From the NCBI GenBank assembly GCA_045600125.1, contig JAZRXH010000061.1, forward strand, positions 20,090 to 84,089: DNA of 64,000 bases, given 5' to 3'. A program made the translations under genes and the position numbers. This document shows, piece by piece, positions 35,629 through 45,700 of this stretch. The notes below the pieces were generated by a model. It saw nothing but the letters and a program-made list of their open reading frames with translations. It searched no databases and was not told the origin of the DNA. Within the stretch, counting starts at the first letter, position 1. The number at the start of each line of letters is the position of its first letter. The DNA is from SIG622 sp045600125. Its GTDB lineage: Bacteria > Bacillota > Clostridia > Oscillospirales > CAG-382.

Positions 35629-37040
35629 GCGTTGCCCTCCTCATAGCAGATCTTGTTCAGAGCATTGAGGTAAGCCTTGATGCAGGCTCCGATGATGTCG
35701 GTGGACGAGCCGCTTCCGGAGTAAAGGATGCCGTCGGATCGGAGCTTCACAAGGCAGTGACCCATGGCGTCATAACCGCCGGTGATCGCCTGAATGCGGA
35801 AGTCGTCCAGCTCGTATTTGTGTCCGACCACGTTTTCAATGGCAAGGAAGGCGGCGTCGATGGGACCGTCTCCGATGCTGAGTCCCCGGACGGGCTTTCC
35901 CTTGTAAAGCATTTCGATATTCGCCGTCGGCGTGATGATGTCGCCGCTGTTGATGACGTAATTCACCAGCTTATAGGTGGCGGGTACCTCCATGGCGGTG
36001 GTGGCGATGATGGTATCCAACTCCTTGGTGCTGACCGACTTCTTCTCGCTCATGATGCGGAACTCGGCGTATACGTTCTGGAGATCGTCGCCGGAGAGGG
36101 CGTAGCCCATCTGCGATACCTTTCTTGCGAATGCCTCAAGGCTCGTATCCGAGTCGAGAAGCTCTTCTTCGCCGAGTGCCGAGCCGGTGCTTGCCGTGTA
36201 GGGGGTCGCCGCATCGGCTTTTGCGGAATAATAGCTGCCGATCTTGCCGCACGCCTTTTCCGCCTTCGTGATGTCGAGAGCCGATTCCACGCCGATCTTG
36301 TCGGCATGATGCCGGAGCAGCTTTGCCGTCGAGAGGAGGGTCGCCGAATAGCCTTCAAAGGCAGAGACCTTGATCTCCTCGGCGCCGCTGCGGATGGCTG
36401 CCGCCGCATACGCCGCCGCCATATCGTTCTCGCCGCTGCACTGTACCGACAGAAGAGCGCCGTCGAAAGCGCCGCTGTTCTTCATTTCGCTGATGTATTC
36501 ACCGAATTCCTCCGGAAGCATATCCCCGGCGTTGTCGCCGAGACAAACGACGGTGGCACCGTTTTCGGTACTGCACTTGACGGCGCTGATAAGGAAGTCC
36601 TTTTCCGCTCTCGTGCTGTCAAGAAGAACGACCTCCACGTCCTTACAGAGGGAAGATGCCTTGGCGCAGAGCTTTGCAATAAGATCAAGGACCTTGGCAC
36701 CCTTCATCCGGCAAAGATACTCCATCTGTACCGTGGAAACGGGGATGCGGATCGAAAGACGGGGCTTCTTTGCTCCCTTGACGGCGTTGTAGGCTTCCTC
36801 CACCGAGCTCTCGGTAAGTCCGGCGGGACAAGAGAGGACGCTGTTTTCGATGATGGAAGAAATGTTGTGCAGAAAGAGCACGTCCACCTTTCCGTCGAGG
36901 ATCGGCGCCGCCTCGATAACGTCCAGGTTCAGCGTGTCGAGAAGCTTTGCCGTTTTGATCTTGGAAATATAACTCGGCGCCTCGGGCAGAAGCTCTTTGG
37001 CAGCTCCGAGTGTCATATCGCAAATGCGTATCTTTCGCAT
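35625..37040 (-). CDS. LeuA-like protein with lost catalytic motifs and intact regulatory domain
   Basis: 471 aa. The C-terminal ~120 residues (about 345-465) are a clear LeuA dimerisation/allosteric domain, including GDGPIDAAFLAIE and GSGSSTDIIGACIKAYL. The N-terminal barrel is HMGL-like in pattern but the metal-ligand motif LRDG is replaced by LGAAKE, and the HxHND motif by QCSGEND, so the residues expected to bind metal and acetyl-CoA are missing. It is probably not an isopropylmalate or citramalate synthase; a leucine or 2-oxo-acid sensor is possible. AAAGGAG precedes the ATG. It is first of the large operon. Confidence 0.8.
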   Translation of the reverse strand: MRKIRICDMTLGAAKELLPEAPSYISKIKTAKLLDTLNLDVIEAAPILDGKVDVLFLHNISSIIENSVLSCPAGLTESSVEEAYNAVKGAKKPRLSIRIPVSTVQMEYLCRMKGAKVLDLIAKLCAKASSLCKDVEVVLLDSTRAEKDFLISAVKCSTENGATVVCLGDNAGDMLPEEFGEYISEMKNSGAFDGALLSVQCSGENDMAAAYAAAAIRSGAEEIKVSAFEGYSATLLSTAKLLRHHADKIGVESALDITKAEKACGKIGSYYSAKADAATPYTASTGSALGEEELLDSDTSLEAFARKVSQMGYALSGDDLQNVYAEFRIMSEKKSVSTKELDTIIATTAMEVPATYKLVNYVINSGDIITPTANIEMLYKGKPVRGLSIGDGPIDAAFLAIENVVGHKYELDDFRIQAITGGYDAMGHCLVKLRSDGILYSGSGSSTDIIGACIKAYLNALNKICYEEGNA

Positions 37041-37063
37041 AATGGACTCCTTTCAAATAAAAA

Positions 37064-37092
37064 GCGGCTTCGCTCTGTATAAGCAAAACCGC
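37064..37092 (-). terminator. Hairpin terminator or attenuator in front of the LeuA-like gene
   Basis: On the minus strand, an 11-bp stem with two G-T pairs (37082-37092 with 37064-37074), loop of 7 nt, then TTTTTATTT. It ends 24 nt before the LeuA-like start codon, between the small membrane gene and the operon. Confidence 0.75.
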
Positions 37093-37115
37093 CGACTCTG
37101 CAGATTTTTTCGGGT

Positions 37116-37403
37116 TCAGTCTTCCGAGTGAACGTAAATCGGTTTTGCTTTGTTTTTGGTATAGGTAATAATGACTGCGAGGCTTATTATAATGACGGGA
37201 ATCACGACGCCCACGACGATTAGACCGAGAATAATGCCCACGACGAGAATCGAAATGACCGCATAAAACAAAACAGACGCTGCTGCTGCAACGTCCGAGA
37301 AGTCTGCAATATTACCGTTATTACGGGCGCAATTTTCAGAAGGTGCAAAACACTTTGCATCTCTCTGCGAAGCTGTATTGAACTGACTGCCGAGCTTCAT
37401 CAT
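37116..37403 (-). CDS. Small two-helix membrane protein, unknown
   Basis: 95 aa, not recognised. A short N-terminal soluble part with two Cys (KCFAPSENCARN) is followed by a hydrophobic stretch (about 40-82) of alternating Ile/Val/Gly that could form two transmembrane helices, and a short basic tail. The ATG at 37403 follows GGGAGG by 7 nt. It has its own consensus promoter and lies immediately upstream of the operon, separated from it by a hairpin. Confidence 0.7.
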   Translation of the reverse strand: MMKLGSQFNTASQRDAKCFAPSENCARNNGNIADFSDVAAAASVLFYAVISILVVGIILGLIVVGVVIPVIIISLAVIITYTKNKAKPIYVHSED

Positions 37404-37431
37404 GATATCGCCTCCCGTAAAAGTTTTTATT

Positions 37432-37460
37432 ATTATACAATATTCCGACGCTTTTGTCAA
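37432..37460 (-). promoter_or_regulatory. Consensus promoter for the small membrane gene and perhaps the operon
   Basis: On the minus strand, TTGACA (37455-37460), 17 bp, TATAAT (37432-37437). It is the only strong promoter found upstream of the LeuA-like to acyl-CoA-synthetase run. Confidence 0.88.
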
Positions 37461-37532
37461 TACTTTTTTTGAAATTATAAGCGATTTCTGCACAAATTTC
37501 GACTGAATTTCGACTGAAAAACGCAAAATACA

Positions 37533-37563
37533 ACGCCGCCGCAGAGTTTTTCTGCAGCGGCGT
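37533..37563 (-). terminator. Terminator of the 1606-aa SLH protein gene
   Basis: 13-position stem with one mismatch (37533-37545 with 37551-37563), loop of 5 nt, T-rich tail on the minus strand. Confidence 0.85.
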
Positions 37564-37618
37564 CGGCTCAATGGCTGATTTTCAGCCGGGATAAGGCTTT
37601 ATGACCGGAAGGATACCT

Positions 37619-40600
37619 TTACTTGCAGTCCCCGGTAAGGTTATATGCCTTTGCGGAAGCCTTGTTCTCAAAGAGGGCAAAGCCGGCAACGTCTGCCCAT
37701 GCGTCGCCCTTCTTGGCGCTGACATCGGAGCCCTTTGCATTCTGACCGAAGGGCCATACGTAGATCTGAGCGCCGGTCGCCATGCTGCTGTCCGTTACCG
37801 GTACGGCGATCAGGACCTCTTCCCATTCGCCCTTGTCATTCACCGAGTAGGTGGAGTTGGCGTTGAGACCTGCCGAGACCTTTTCACCGTTTGCATCCTG
37901 GATGCTGTATACGGTGATGCCGACGGGAGTCGGATAGTTGGAACGGATCAGGACCTTTGCATAAAGCGTGCTTCCGAGATCGAAGCGGGGAAGGCCGGCA
38001 CAGTCGAAGATGACGGCATTGGTCTCGGGCGTGATATCGAAGTGAGAATGAACGATGCCGGTCGCTTCGTCAGTCACGCTGTCGGTCACGGTCATGGAAG
38101 CCCTTGCGGAGCTGTAGAATTTGCCCTTGGCGGAATCCTTTGCCGTCTTTACAAGCAGGGGAGCGGATACCGATTCGGCTGCTGCAGCGGCAGCGCCCTT
38201 GTCGATGATCGCACCGGTGACGGAGCTCTTGTCGCTTCTTACCGACTCGGTAAAGTCAAATGCCTGTGCCGAGGCCTTGTTCGGGAAGACGGCATAGCCG
38301 GCAACGTCTGCCCATGCATCGCTCTTTGCGGCATAGGTGTTGGTTCCGGTCGCACCGCTGCCCCAGAAGTTGATGTACATCTGAGAAGCGGCCTTGCAGT
38401 CGTCAATGTTGTTGTATACGGGGATGATGATCTCTTCCCATTCGCCGTTTGCCTTGAGCTTTACGGAGGAGTCGGCGACGATATTTCCGGGCATGCTTTC
38501 GTCAAAGTCGTCCTTCAGAGAAAGAAGCGTGATGTTGGGCTTTGCGGCGTAGTTTGTGCGGAGAAGGAGTTTTACATATACCGTCTTTTCCACGGGGATC
38601 TCGGGCTTTATGCCGTAGCAGTCGTACAGAATGTAGTTGGAGGCGTCGGCTACTTCGACATGCGAGTAAACAATGCCGGTCTTTTCATCGACCATCTCGT
38701 CGGTGATGTTCATCGACGCTCTGCCGGAGCTGTAGAACTTGCCGCCCTTTTCGAGCTTTGCGGTCTTGAGGATGATGGGATCAAAGATCTCGTCGGTTTC
38801 GCCTGCGGGGATGGCGTTTGCCTCTTCGAGCGCTTCGAGTTCACTGAGATCGACGATCTTCTTCATATCGTCGGGATTGACTATGTAGGTGCCGGGGATC
38901 GTCTTTGCTTCGAAGTCGTAGCTCCAGTAGGGGAATTCATTCACGAAGTATACCTGCGCAGTGGCGTCCCCGAGCTTGGTATTGACGGAAGCCTTGGAGG
39001 AAACGTCGCAGCTTACGGGCTTGCCTGCCGCCACACCGTAGCTGAACAGAGGATTGCCGATGCCCTGAATGTAGGTGTTGCCCTCCATCCGGGGAAGACA
39101 TGCTTCAAAGCCGCTGGAGATAAAGAGCAGATCGTAAACGCTTCGGTCGAAGATGTTGTTGCGGATCACGAAATCGGTGAAGGCGTTGGCACTGGTGCTT
39201 GCGGTACGAATGTGACGCTGCGAGTAGCCGTTGGGTCTGGAGGAACCGAAGCCGAAGCCTGCACGGCGGAGGAGGTTGTCCTCGTAGACGATGTTCTTAC
39301 CGGTCTGACGCATACCCTCGCTGGCATCGCCGAAGAAGTATTCGATGCTGTATACACAGTCGGTGATGACGTTCTTCGAGTAGCGGATGTTGTTCATGGT
39401 CTTTGCAGGAGAAGCTGCGCCTGCCTGATGCGTAACACCGGCGTCGTAGCACTGATAAATGTAGCAGTTGTCGATGACGTAGTTGTCACAGCCGCCGTAG
39501 ATCTCCACGCCGTTGCCGAAACGGGTCACAACGCCGTTCTTGTTGGCGTCGGCATAGTACCCCTGAACCGTACCGCCGATCCAGCCGATCTCACAGTTGG
39601 TAACAACGAGATTCGATACCGTTCCGGCACTGATGCCGTGCGAACCGGTGTACATAAGGCAGAGGTTGTCGATGGTAACGTTGTTGTTGGTGCCGACGCT
39701 GATGATATGGCCGTGTTCATTGAACTCGATGCTGTCAAATACTTCGCCGGGGTTGCCGTTGTCGCAGCGGAGATAGAGGGGACCCTTTGCAGTGGCAGCG
39801 TCGATAACGTTGCCGTTCATCTTGGAGTTTGCTTCATGGAAGAACTCAAAGTTGTTGTCGAGCTCGGTTTCCCACTCAAAGGGAGTATCAACGGTACCTC
39901 TCACGATGAAGGCTTCGTTTTTGCAGGTAGGATATTCCTTAACGGCGTAGCCTTCGCCTTCATTGAATACGATGGTGCCCACGTCGGTAAGGTCGGTGCG
40001 GTAGTATTCCCAGATCTTCTTGCCGCTTGCGGCGTCGGACAGAACGAGGATCCACTTTTCGGGATCGGCGCCGTTCTCGGGAGAGCCGTATACCTTCGGC
40101 TTGTCACCGGTGCCGTAAGCGGAGTAGGTGACGCCCGCCTTAGCCGTGAATTTTTCACGGAAGAGATCGCCTCGCTTCAGGAGAACGGCATCGCCGGAGG
40201 CAGCGAGGGAATTTGCTTTCTTTACGGTCTTTACGGGAGAAGTCTCGGAAAGTCCGTCGTTTGCGTCATCGCCGGCGGCGGAAACGTAAACCTTCTTTCC
40301 CTTGACGGCGGAAAGCTCCGATGCGGTACTGCGGATCTCGGCGATCCGTGCAGCCTCCAGAGCGTCAAGCTCTGCGACCTTGGCGTTGCCGGTGGCAGTG
40401 TCGAAGAGAACGGTGATGTCTACCTTTTCGGCAAGAGCCTTTGCGGGATCCTTTGAAGCATATACCCAGCTGCCGTTCCATTCTACGTGAGGCACGGAGG
40501 CTTCGGCAATGTCGGCGTATGCCCAGTGGGTGAAGTCAACGTCGAGGAAGAGAACGTTGATGCCGTCGGCGAGCTTGTCGGCGGTCATGCTTCTGCCTCT

Positions 40601-42439
40601 TGCCCGGTTGACGACCGTTACCACCTCGGCTCTGGAGATGGTGGCGTCCGGCTTGAAGGAGCCGTCGGGATAACCCTTGATGAGCTTTGCGGAAGCAGCC
40701 GCCATGATGGAAGCGTACTTCGGATGCGAAGCGTCCACATCGGTAAAGGTCACCGTTTCGGTTCCTGCCTTGGCAAGACCGGTGAGATAGGTGAGCTCAG
40801 CGAATTCGGCTCTTGTGATGGGAGTATCGGGATTGAAATTGCCCGCCGGATAGGAAGCGAGAAGTCCCTTTTCACGGCAGAAGCCGATGTACTTTGCATA
40901 CCACGCATCGGCGGCAACGTCGGTGAAATCGCAGGCGCCGGCGATGTTTTCCTCGGCTTCGAGGAGACGGGCGATGACGGTGCACGCCTCGGCTCTCGAC
41001 ATGGTGGCGTCGGGCTGGAAGCGTCCGTCGTTGTAACCCTTCATGTAGGAGTCGTGGGTTTCAAAGTTGGGTCTTTCCTGGAAGAACATAACACGGCTGA
41101 TGTACATGACGTCATCCGTCGAAAGGGTATCGAGAGGCGTGTTATGGTAGGGACGGACGTGCAGCTGCCGCATGATGTGGTCGCCGCTTTCGGGATTGAG
41201 GATCTCGGAAAGTCCGGAGAAATCAAAGAGTGCGATCGCCCACGTGCCGGAAACGAGGTTTTCGGTGGAGGTCGCTTCAATGGACTTTGTGATGACGTTG
41301 CCGTTGGTCATGATGGCAAGGCTCATGGGCGTGTCAACGGGATCCGGCGAGTCGTACTTGTACTCTACCGCAAACCAGTTGTAGAAGCCGAGATCCACGC
41401 CGGCGCCCTTGTAGCTCCAACCGTCGATGGTCACTCTCTTGCCCTGATCTGTTCTGGAGGGGTCGGGAACGACACGGACGACGTTCCTGCCGTCTACGTC
41501 CATATGCTCGACATATGCGGTGACAACGTGGTTCACGACGCCGTTTTCATACTCGGTAAAGTCCAGAGAAATGAAATCGTCGACAGCGCCGGCAAGCTTG
41601 TTCCACTGTGCGTCAAAGGTCACATTGCCGTTCAGGACAAGCTCGTCGCCGGGCTGATACAGCTTCGAGTCAAGGCTGTACTTCCAGCCGAGGAATTCGC
41701 CGTTTGCATATTCAAAGGGATTCTCGGGGAGCTTTACCTTGGAGCCGTCCGTAAACTCTACCTCGGGATCGGTTCCCTTGGCGTCGGGATTGCCCTTCTT
41801 GAATAAAGCGGTGGACTTCATATCCTTTACGGGGTTTTCTTCATAGAAGGTATAGGAAGAAACGTACAGCACGTCGTTTGCCGTCAGCTCCTGAGGGCTC
41901 GTTGCGCCGAAGGGACGGAAATGCACCTGATTGAAGTACGGGGTTTCCGTTTCAAGTGCCGGCACAGCCGCAAGGGAGAAATACATGGTATCCCACGTGC
42001 CGGTTTTGATCTTCGAGTAGGCTTCGATCTCGGTCGATGCCACGACCTTGGTGGAGCCGGGAAGAAGCTTGAATACGGGCTTTCCGGAGAAGGTGGGGTT
42101 ATCGCTGTCGTAATAGTATTCGATACCCACGTATTTGTATCTCGGGAATTCGACCTTGTCGCTGAACTTGGCAAGGCTGTAGCAGTCGAGGGTCAGAACG
42201 CTTCCGCTTGCCGTATCCGGCGTGGGGGTGAATCTGACCGCCTTTTTGCCTTCAAATTCCACGTTCTTTTCAAACTTGGCGCTGGGCACGTTGTTTACGA
42301 TGCCGCCGGTGATCTCGGAGAAATCAAAACGGATATATCCGTCTCCGAGCTCGGGACCCTCCGCCGAAACGCACAAAGTGAGCGCCGAAACGGTCATGGC
42401 TGCGCAAAGCAGACATAACAGAGCTTTTTTCAGTTTCAT
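37619..42439 (-). CDS. Giant secreted beta-helix protein with internal SLH repeats and two C-terminal repeats
   Basis: 1606 aa. Signal peptide (1-27); two beta-rich, carbohydrate-binding-like modules (about 28-190 and 275-440) flanking an InlB-type B repeat (about 205-270, ending FDAQW); three SLH units (about 455-616); a right-handed parallel beta-helix (about 713-1200), with a strongly conserved stretch FGNGVEIYGG ... NYVIDNCYIYQCYDAGVTHQ; and two ~165-residue repeats at the C terminus (about 1225-1400 and 1440-1606), each starting with SVSAPLLVKTAK-like text and ending ADVAGFALF. It may be a cell-wall-anchored polysaccharide lyase or glycosidase. SLH repeats in the middle of the chain are uncommon. 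Confidence 0.85.
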   Translation of the reverse strand: MKLKKALLCLLCAAMTVSALTLCVSAEGPELGDGYIRFDFSEITGGIVNNVPSAKFEKNVEFEGKKAVRFTPTPDTASGSVLTLDCYSLAKFSDKVEFPRYKYVGIEYYYDSDNPTFSGKPVFKLLPGSTKVVASTEIEAYSKIKTGTWDTMYFSLAAVPALETETPYFNQVHFRPFGATSPQELTANDVLYVSSYTFYEENPVKDMKSTALFKKGNPDAKGTDPEVEFTDGSKVKLPENPFEYANGEFLGWKYSLDSKLYQPGDELVLNGNVTFDAQWNKLAGAVDDFISLDFTEYENGVVNHVVTAYVEHMDVDGRNVVRVVPDPSRTDQGKRVTIDGWSYKGAGVDLGFYNWFAVEYKYDSPDPVDTPMSLAIMTNGNVITKSIEATSTENLVSGTWAIALFDFSGLSEILNPESGDHIMRQLHVRPYHNTPLDTLSTDDVMYISRVMFFQERPNFETHDSYMKGYNDGRFQPDATMSRAEACTVIARLLEAEENIAGACDFTDVAADAWYAKYIGFCREKGLLASYPAGNFNPDTPITRAEFAELTYLTGLAKAGTETVTFTDVDASHPKYASIMAAASAKLIKGYPDGSFKPDATISRAEVVTVVNRARGRSMTADKLADGINVLFLDVDFTHWAYADIAEASVPHVEWNGSWVYASKDPAKALAEKVDITVLFDTATGNAKVAELDALEAARIAEIRSTASELSAVKGKKVYVSAAGDDANDGLSETSPVKTVKKANSLAASGDAVLLKRGDLFREKFTAKAGVTYSAYGTGDKPKVYGSPENGADPEKWILVLSDAASGKKIWEYYRTDLTDVGTIVFNEGEGYAVKEYPTCKNEAFIVRGTVDTPFEWETELDNNFEFFHEANSKMNGNVIDAATAKGPLYLRCDNGNPGEVFDSIEFNEHGHIISVGTNNNVTIDNLCLMYTGSHGISAGTVSNLVVTNCEIGWIGGTVQGYYADANKNGVVTRFGNGVEIYGGCDNYVIDNCYIYQCYDAGVTHQAGAASPAKTMNNIRYSKNVITDCVYSIEYFFGDASEGMRQTGKNIVYEDNLLRRAGFGFGSSRPNGYSQRHIRTASTSANAFTDFVIRNNIFDRSVYDLLFISSGFEACLPRMEGNTYIQGIGNPLFSYGVAAGKPVSCDVSSKASVNTKLGDATAQVYFVNEFPYWSYDFEAKTIPGTYIVNPDDMKKIVDLSELEALEEANAIPAGETDEIFDPIILKTAKLEKGGKFYSSGRASMNITDEMVDEKTGIVYSHVEVADASNYILYDCYGIKPEIPVEKTVYVKLLLRTNYAAKPNITLLSLKDDFDESMPGNIVADSSVKLKANGEWEEIIIPVYNNIDDCKAASQMYINFWGSGATGTNTYAAKSDAWADVAGYAVFPNKASAQAFDFTESVRSDKSSVTGAIIDKGAAAAAAESVSAPLLVKTAKDSAKGKFYSSARASMTVTDSVTDEATGIVHSHFDITPETNAVIFDCAGLPRFDLGSTLYAKVLIRSNYPTPVGITVYSIQDANGEKVSAGLNANSTYSVNDKGEWEEVLIAVPVTDSSMATGAQIYVWPFGQNAKGSDVSAKKGDAWADVAGFALFENKASAKAYNLTGDCK

Positions 42440-42470
42440 AGTGTTTACCGCCTTTCTATGGTATGATAAC

Positions 42471-42499
42471 ATTATAGCACGCCGAAAGCTGTATTTCAA
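42471..42499 (-). promoter_or_regulatory. Promoter of the 1606-aa SLH protein gene
   Basis: On the minus strand, TTGAAA (42494-42499), 17 bp, TATAAT (42471-42476). Confidence 0.8.
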
Positions 42500-42729
42500 T
42501 TCAAATTTTGATATTTTTTCTATTTGCTTTTCTGCACAATTCCGCCTTTTCCGAGTTGTGGACAATGAATAAAATTATCACCGAATGTTTGATTTTTGAC
42601 ACGGATTCCACATAAAACAAAATCTTTTGAACGGGAAATTATGGAATAATTGTGAATAACGGCGCTTTTTCCGTCCTTCTTTGAAAAAAAGCACATTTTT
42701 CAAGGCAGGACGGCAAATACCTGCAAAAA

Positions 42730-42757
42730 AAAGAGGACAGCCGAAGCCGCCCTCTTT
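42730..42757 (-). terminator. Terminator of the 1153-aa SLH protein gene
   Basis: 12-bp stem with a UUCG tetraloop on the minus strand (42746-42757 with 42730-42741) and eight T in the tail. Confidence 0.93.
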
Positions 42758-42779
42758 GAAGCATTGTAGTGTCGCCTTG

Positions 42780-45700
42780 TCAGTTCGAAGCAAAGTAGTA
42801 CACGTTGTCCTTTCCGCCGAGCTTTGCAAGGGTATAGGAAAGGTTTTCATCGTGGGTATAGCTCGTCTGTCCGATGAAAGCGAAGGTGCGTCCCGGTACC
42901 TGCACGAAGGTGTTGCCTTCAAGATATGCCGTACAGCCCTCATAGCTTGCACCGAGCTGCATGATGGGCGCCGTATTTCCGGAAATGTTGTAACACCGGT
43001 CGATGATATTGTTGCGGACGGTGAAATTGATCGCCGTGTTGTTGTGCGTCCAGCCCTTGATGCCGGAGGGAGCCTGGTCGGGACGCTGCACGCCCCAGCC
43101 GTAGCCGGAACGGCGGATGATGTTGTTTTCAAAGAGAACGTCCTTCATCAGTCTTTCATAGGTACCGCTTGTGGGGGAGGACATGAAGTACTCGATGTTA
43201 TAGGTGCAGTCGGTGAGCACGTTGTTTGTGTAACGCACGTTCTCCATGTAGTAGTTGCCGGAGGAAGAGGAGGAGATCTGATGGGTGATGCCCGCATCGT
43301 AGATCTGGTACACTCGGCAGTTGTCGATGGTGTAGTTGACAAGACCGCCGTAAATCTCCACACCGTTGCCGAATCTTGTCACGACACCGTTGGTATAATG
43401 CTGGATAGAGCCGCCGCCCCAGCCGATCTCACAGTTGGTGACGGTGAGGTTTGTGACGGAACCGGCGCCGATACCGTGCGAGCCGAAGTACTTGATGCAG
43501 ATATTGTCGATGGTCACGTTGCTCTGTCCGCCGATGCAGTTGCCCCGCTGGTTGAATTCGATATCGGCAAAGAGCTGACCGGGATTTCCTTCGTCACAGC
43601 GGAAGTAAACGTAACCGGAGCCCGTCGCCGAGCCGTCCGAAATCTTGTGGAAGAACTCGTGGTTGCTGTTGAGCTGAACCTTATAATCAAATTCAGTGGC
43701 GGCACCCGAGCCTCTTACATAGTACTTGCCGCCCGTATAATCGGGGATCTCCTTAAGACCTACGACCTCGCCGTCGTTGCAGACGATGCAGCCGACGTCG
43801 TTCGTCACCGCAGAGTTATACTTCCAGATCTTTGCGCCGGTCGAACTGTTGGTGTAGTCGAGCGTCCAGTTGGATGCGCCGGTATAATTCTTTTCCGAAC
43901 GGTAGAACTTCGGCTTTTCGCCTTCACCGTAAGCCGAGTAGGTAACGCCGGAGACGGTGGAAAACGATCCGCGGAATATGTCGCCTCTTCGGAAGAGGAC
44001 AACGTCGCCCTTCCTTGCTCCGAGACCCGATACGCCGGAAAGCGAGGAGATCAGTCTTGCACTGCTTTCCGAAAGACCGTCGTTGGAGGTTCTTCCGTAT
44101 GCGGAGTCAGAGGTCACGTAGAAGGTCCTGCCATCCTTCAGAGGAGCGCAGGCCGAACCGGTACTGCGGATCTCTTCAATCCGCTGCTCCTCCTGTCCGT
44201 CAAGAAGCGCCACGTAAGCGTCTCCCGCCGTGATGTCGAAGTTGGATTCACCGTAGAAGGGGAATACCCAGATTTCTTCGCCGGATGCATCGGTATATGA
44301 GAGTCTTTCGGAGCAGAGCTTCACGATGTCAGAGTAGAACCAGGTGTCCTTGGTCACATCCGGGAAAGGAATGACGTCGGTGCTGAGGACGGCGCTGTCG
44401 TCGTCGAGAAGGAGACGGTTGATAAAGTACGCCGCCTGCGCTCTTGTCAGGAGGGAATTGTCGGCGCTGAAGGCAAGCTCGGTCGGCACGACGTTCCTAC
44501 CGCCGAGGACGATCAGTGTGCGGACGATCCATTCGGTGAATTCGTGCCGTGTAATGCTGTCGCCCGGACGGAAGGCGGTGCCGCCGGGGATGATATGGTA
44601 GTATTCGAGTACGTCTACAGCCTTCTTGCAGGAAGCCGAAGAAGGCACGTCAGTCTGCGTGCAGGGAGTGACAGAGGAGAAGGAGAGGGAGAGCTTGTTT
44701 CCCATGACATTGACGAAGAGCTCCGCCGCCTCCGATCTCTTGAGAGGCGAACCGGGATGGAAATTCCCGTCCTCCAAGCCCTCGAACAGGGAGATTTGTA
44801 CCTTCGGCGTTCTGTAAGGCGTTTCCTTATAGAGGGTGATCTTGTCAAGGTAAATGACATCGCCGTCCCCGAATTCGGTCACGTTCTTTTTGTCGCCGGA
44901 TAACTGCCAGTGGATCTGCTTGATGATATGCGGCGATACGCCTGCGGCTTTCTTTGCATCGGCGCCCGTAAGGTTAAAGCACATAACGCTCCACTTATTG
45001 GATTCAAGGGGAGTCGCAGAGTTAACGTAGTATTCGCCGGTGAGAGCACCGCCGCTGGGAAGAAGTCGGATCCTCGGTGTTGCCGAGATGGGATCTGTCG
45101 ACTCGTAGTAATAGGTCACGGTCGCATATTTGTATTTATCGATGTCGAACGGGATCTTGGTAAGCTCCCAGCTGTCGAGGTTCAGAGGATAGTTCTTGGT
45201 GTTGTCGATGGCGACCTTCAGGGTGTTTCTGCCCTTGAATTTGAAATTCTTCGTGACGGTGGCGTAGTCCTTATTGCCGAGAAGAGCGTTGTAATTGCTG
45301 CCGAAATCAACCGTCAGCCGTTCGGGATCGAGGGAATCCGGAGCGGTATACGTCCAGTCGGCTATGAAATAAGTCCGTGCCGTGGTGAGAGAAGGATTGA
45401 GATTCCGTTCGTTGATCGTCACTCTGTCGCCGGGCTGATAGAGCTGCAGATCGGCGCCGTTCACCCAGCCCCGGAAGGTGTAATTCTCACGTGTGTAGGG
45501 ACACTGCGGAAGGGTCACGGAGGAGCCGGGGGTCACGTATACCGGATCGAGCTCGGTGCCTTCCACGTCGGCTCTGCCCTTGGAGAAATAGACGGGATAC
45601 CGTCGGCTGATACCGCTGGAGCCTGCACTGGACTGGGAAACGAACCGGATCTTGGCAACGTACATCACGTCGGCGGCTTTCAGCTGCTGAACGGGGATCT

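Noticed and set aside
37601..40456. 951-aa plus-strand open frame opposite the giant SLH protein
   Set aside because: It is a mirror of the high-GC third-position coding on the opposite strand; the minus frame has a signal peptide, SLH and beta-helix motifs.
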